NCBI GenBank assembly: GCA_964353255.1
Contig: CAYGVJ010000206.1
Location: 1 to 5,848, forward strand
Direction of reading: 5' to 3'
Source: VFZS01 sp964353255
GTDB taxonomy: Bacteria > Acidobacteriota > Terriglobia > Bryobacterales > Bryobacteraceae
DNA length: 5,848 nucleotides
In this document: one piece after another, positions 5,827 through 5,848 of the stretch
Layout: every line of letters begins with the position of its first letter
Position numbering within the stretch: position 1 is the first letter of the stretch
The notes under the pieces: model-generated
What the model was told of the DNA's origin: nothing
Databases searched by the model: none
The model's input: the letters and a program-made list of their open reading frames with translations, nothing else
Translations under genes and position numbers: made by a program

Positions 5827-5848
5827 CCTGCGTGTGAAGCAGGCGCTC
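5794..5848 (-). tRNA. tRNA-Val (CAC), 3' portion
   Basis: Read on the - strand, the sequence gives an anticodon stem CCTGC/GCAGG around the 7-base loop TTCACAC, hence anticodon CAC (5834-5836) for valine GUG codons. A 5-base variable loop, a T stem ACAGG/CCTGT with loop TTCGAGT, the acceptor strand CGCGCCC, discriminator A and an encoded CCA follow. The D arm and 5' acceptor strand lie beyond the window edge. All visible stems pair perfectly, so the gene looks functional after integration. Its 3' end faces the integrase, the usual orientation when an element uses a tRNA gene as attachment site. No T-run terminator follows the CCA on the - strand within 5733-5793. Confidence 0.9.

Overview
GC-rich bacterial DNA holding one end of an integrated phage-like element and its junction with a host tRNA gene. 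Shine-Dalgarno-led starts, use of GTG, a tRNA with an encoded CCA end, and a Mu/HK97-type capsid module together suggest a high-GC Pseudomonadota host. That assignment is inference, and nothing here fixes genus or species.

Layout, all protein genes on the + strand. (1) Positions 1-2308 are a head module: a prohead protease fused in frame to a Mu gpT-like major capsid protein, a small gpW-like head-tail joining protein, and a DUF2190-type capsid cement protein. The three genes are tightly packed (3-nt gap, then an ATGA overlap). The 5' end of the fusion gene is abnormal. Recognisable protease homology runs upstream of any usable start codon, and its first residues lie in a different frame that leaves the window. 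(2) Positions 2309-2485 are a short intergenic region with two perfect hairpins and a possible alternative pairing. (3) Positions 2486-4424 are a two-gene replication module: a CHC2 zinc-finger primase-like protein overlapping a DUF3987-type P-loop protein with a C-terminal winged helix. (4) Positions 4425-4589 are a regulatory region with four GTCGTA repeats, a candidate promoter, and a perfect 10-bp inverted repeat that spans the integrase start. (5) Positions 4590-5732 encode a complete tyrosine integrase. (6) Positions 5733-5793 carry short direct repeats. (7) Positions 5794-5848 are the 3' part of a host tRNA-Val(CAC) on the - strand, the likely attachment site.

Taken together, the integrase inserts the element at the tRNA-Val 3' end, the zinc-finger/DUF3987 pair probably serves replication, and the head genes build a capsid. 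No tail, lysis or repressor gene is visible, and the head module passes directly into replication and integration genes. This order resembles capsid-encoding phage satellites (cf-PICI-like) or compact defective prophages. Terminase and portal genes, if present, would lie to the left of the window.
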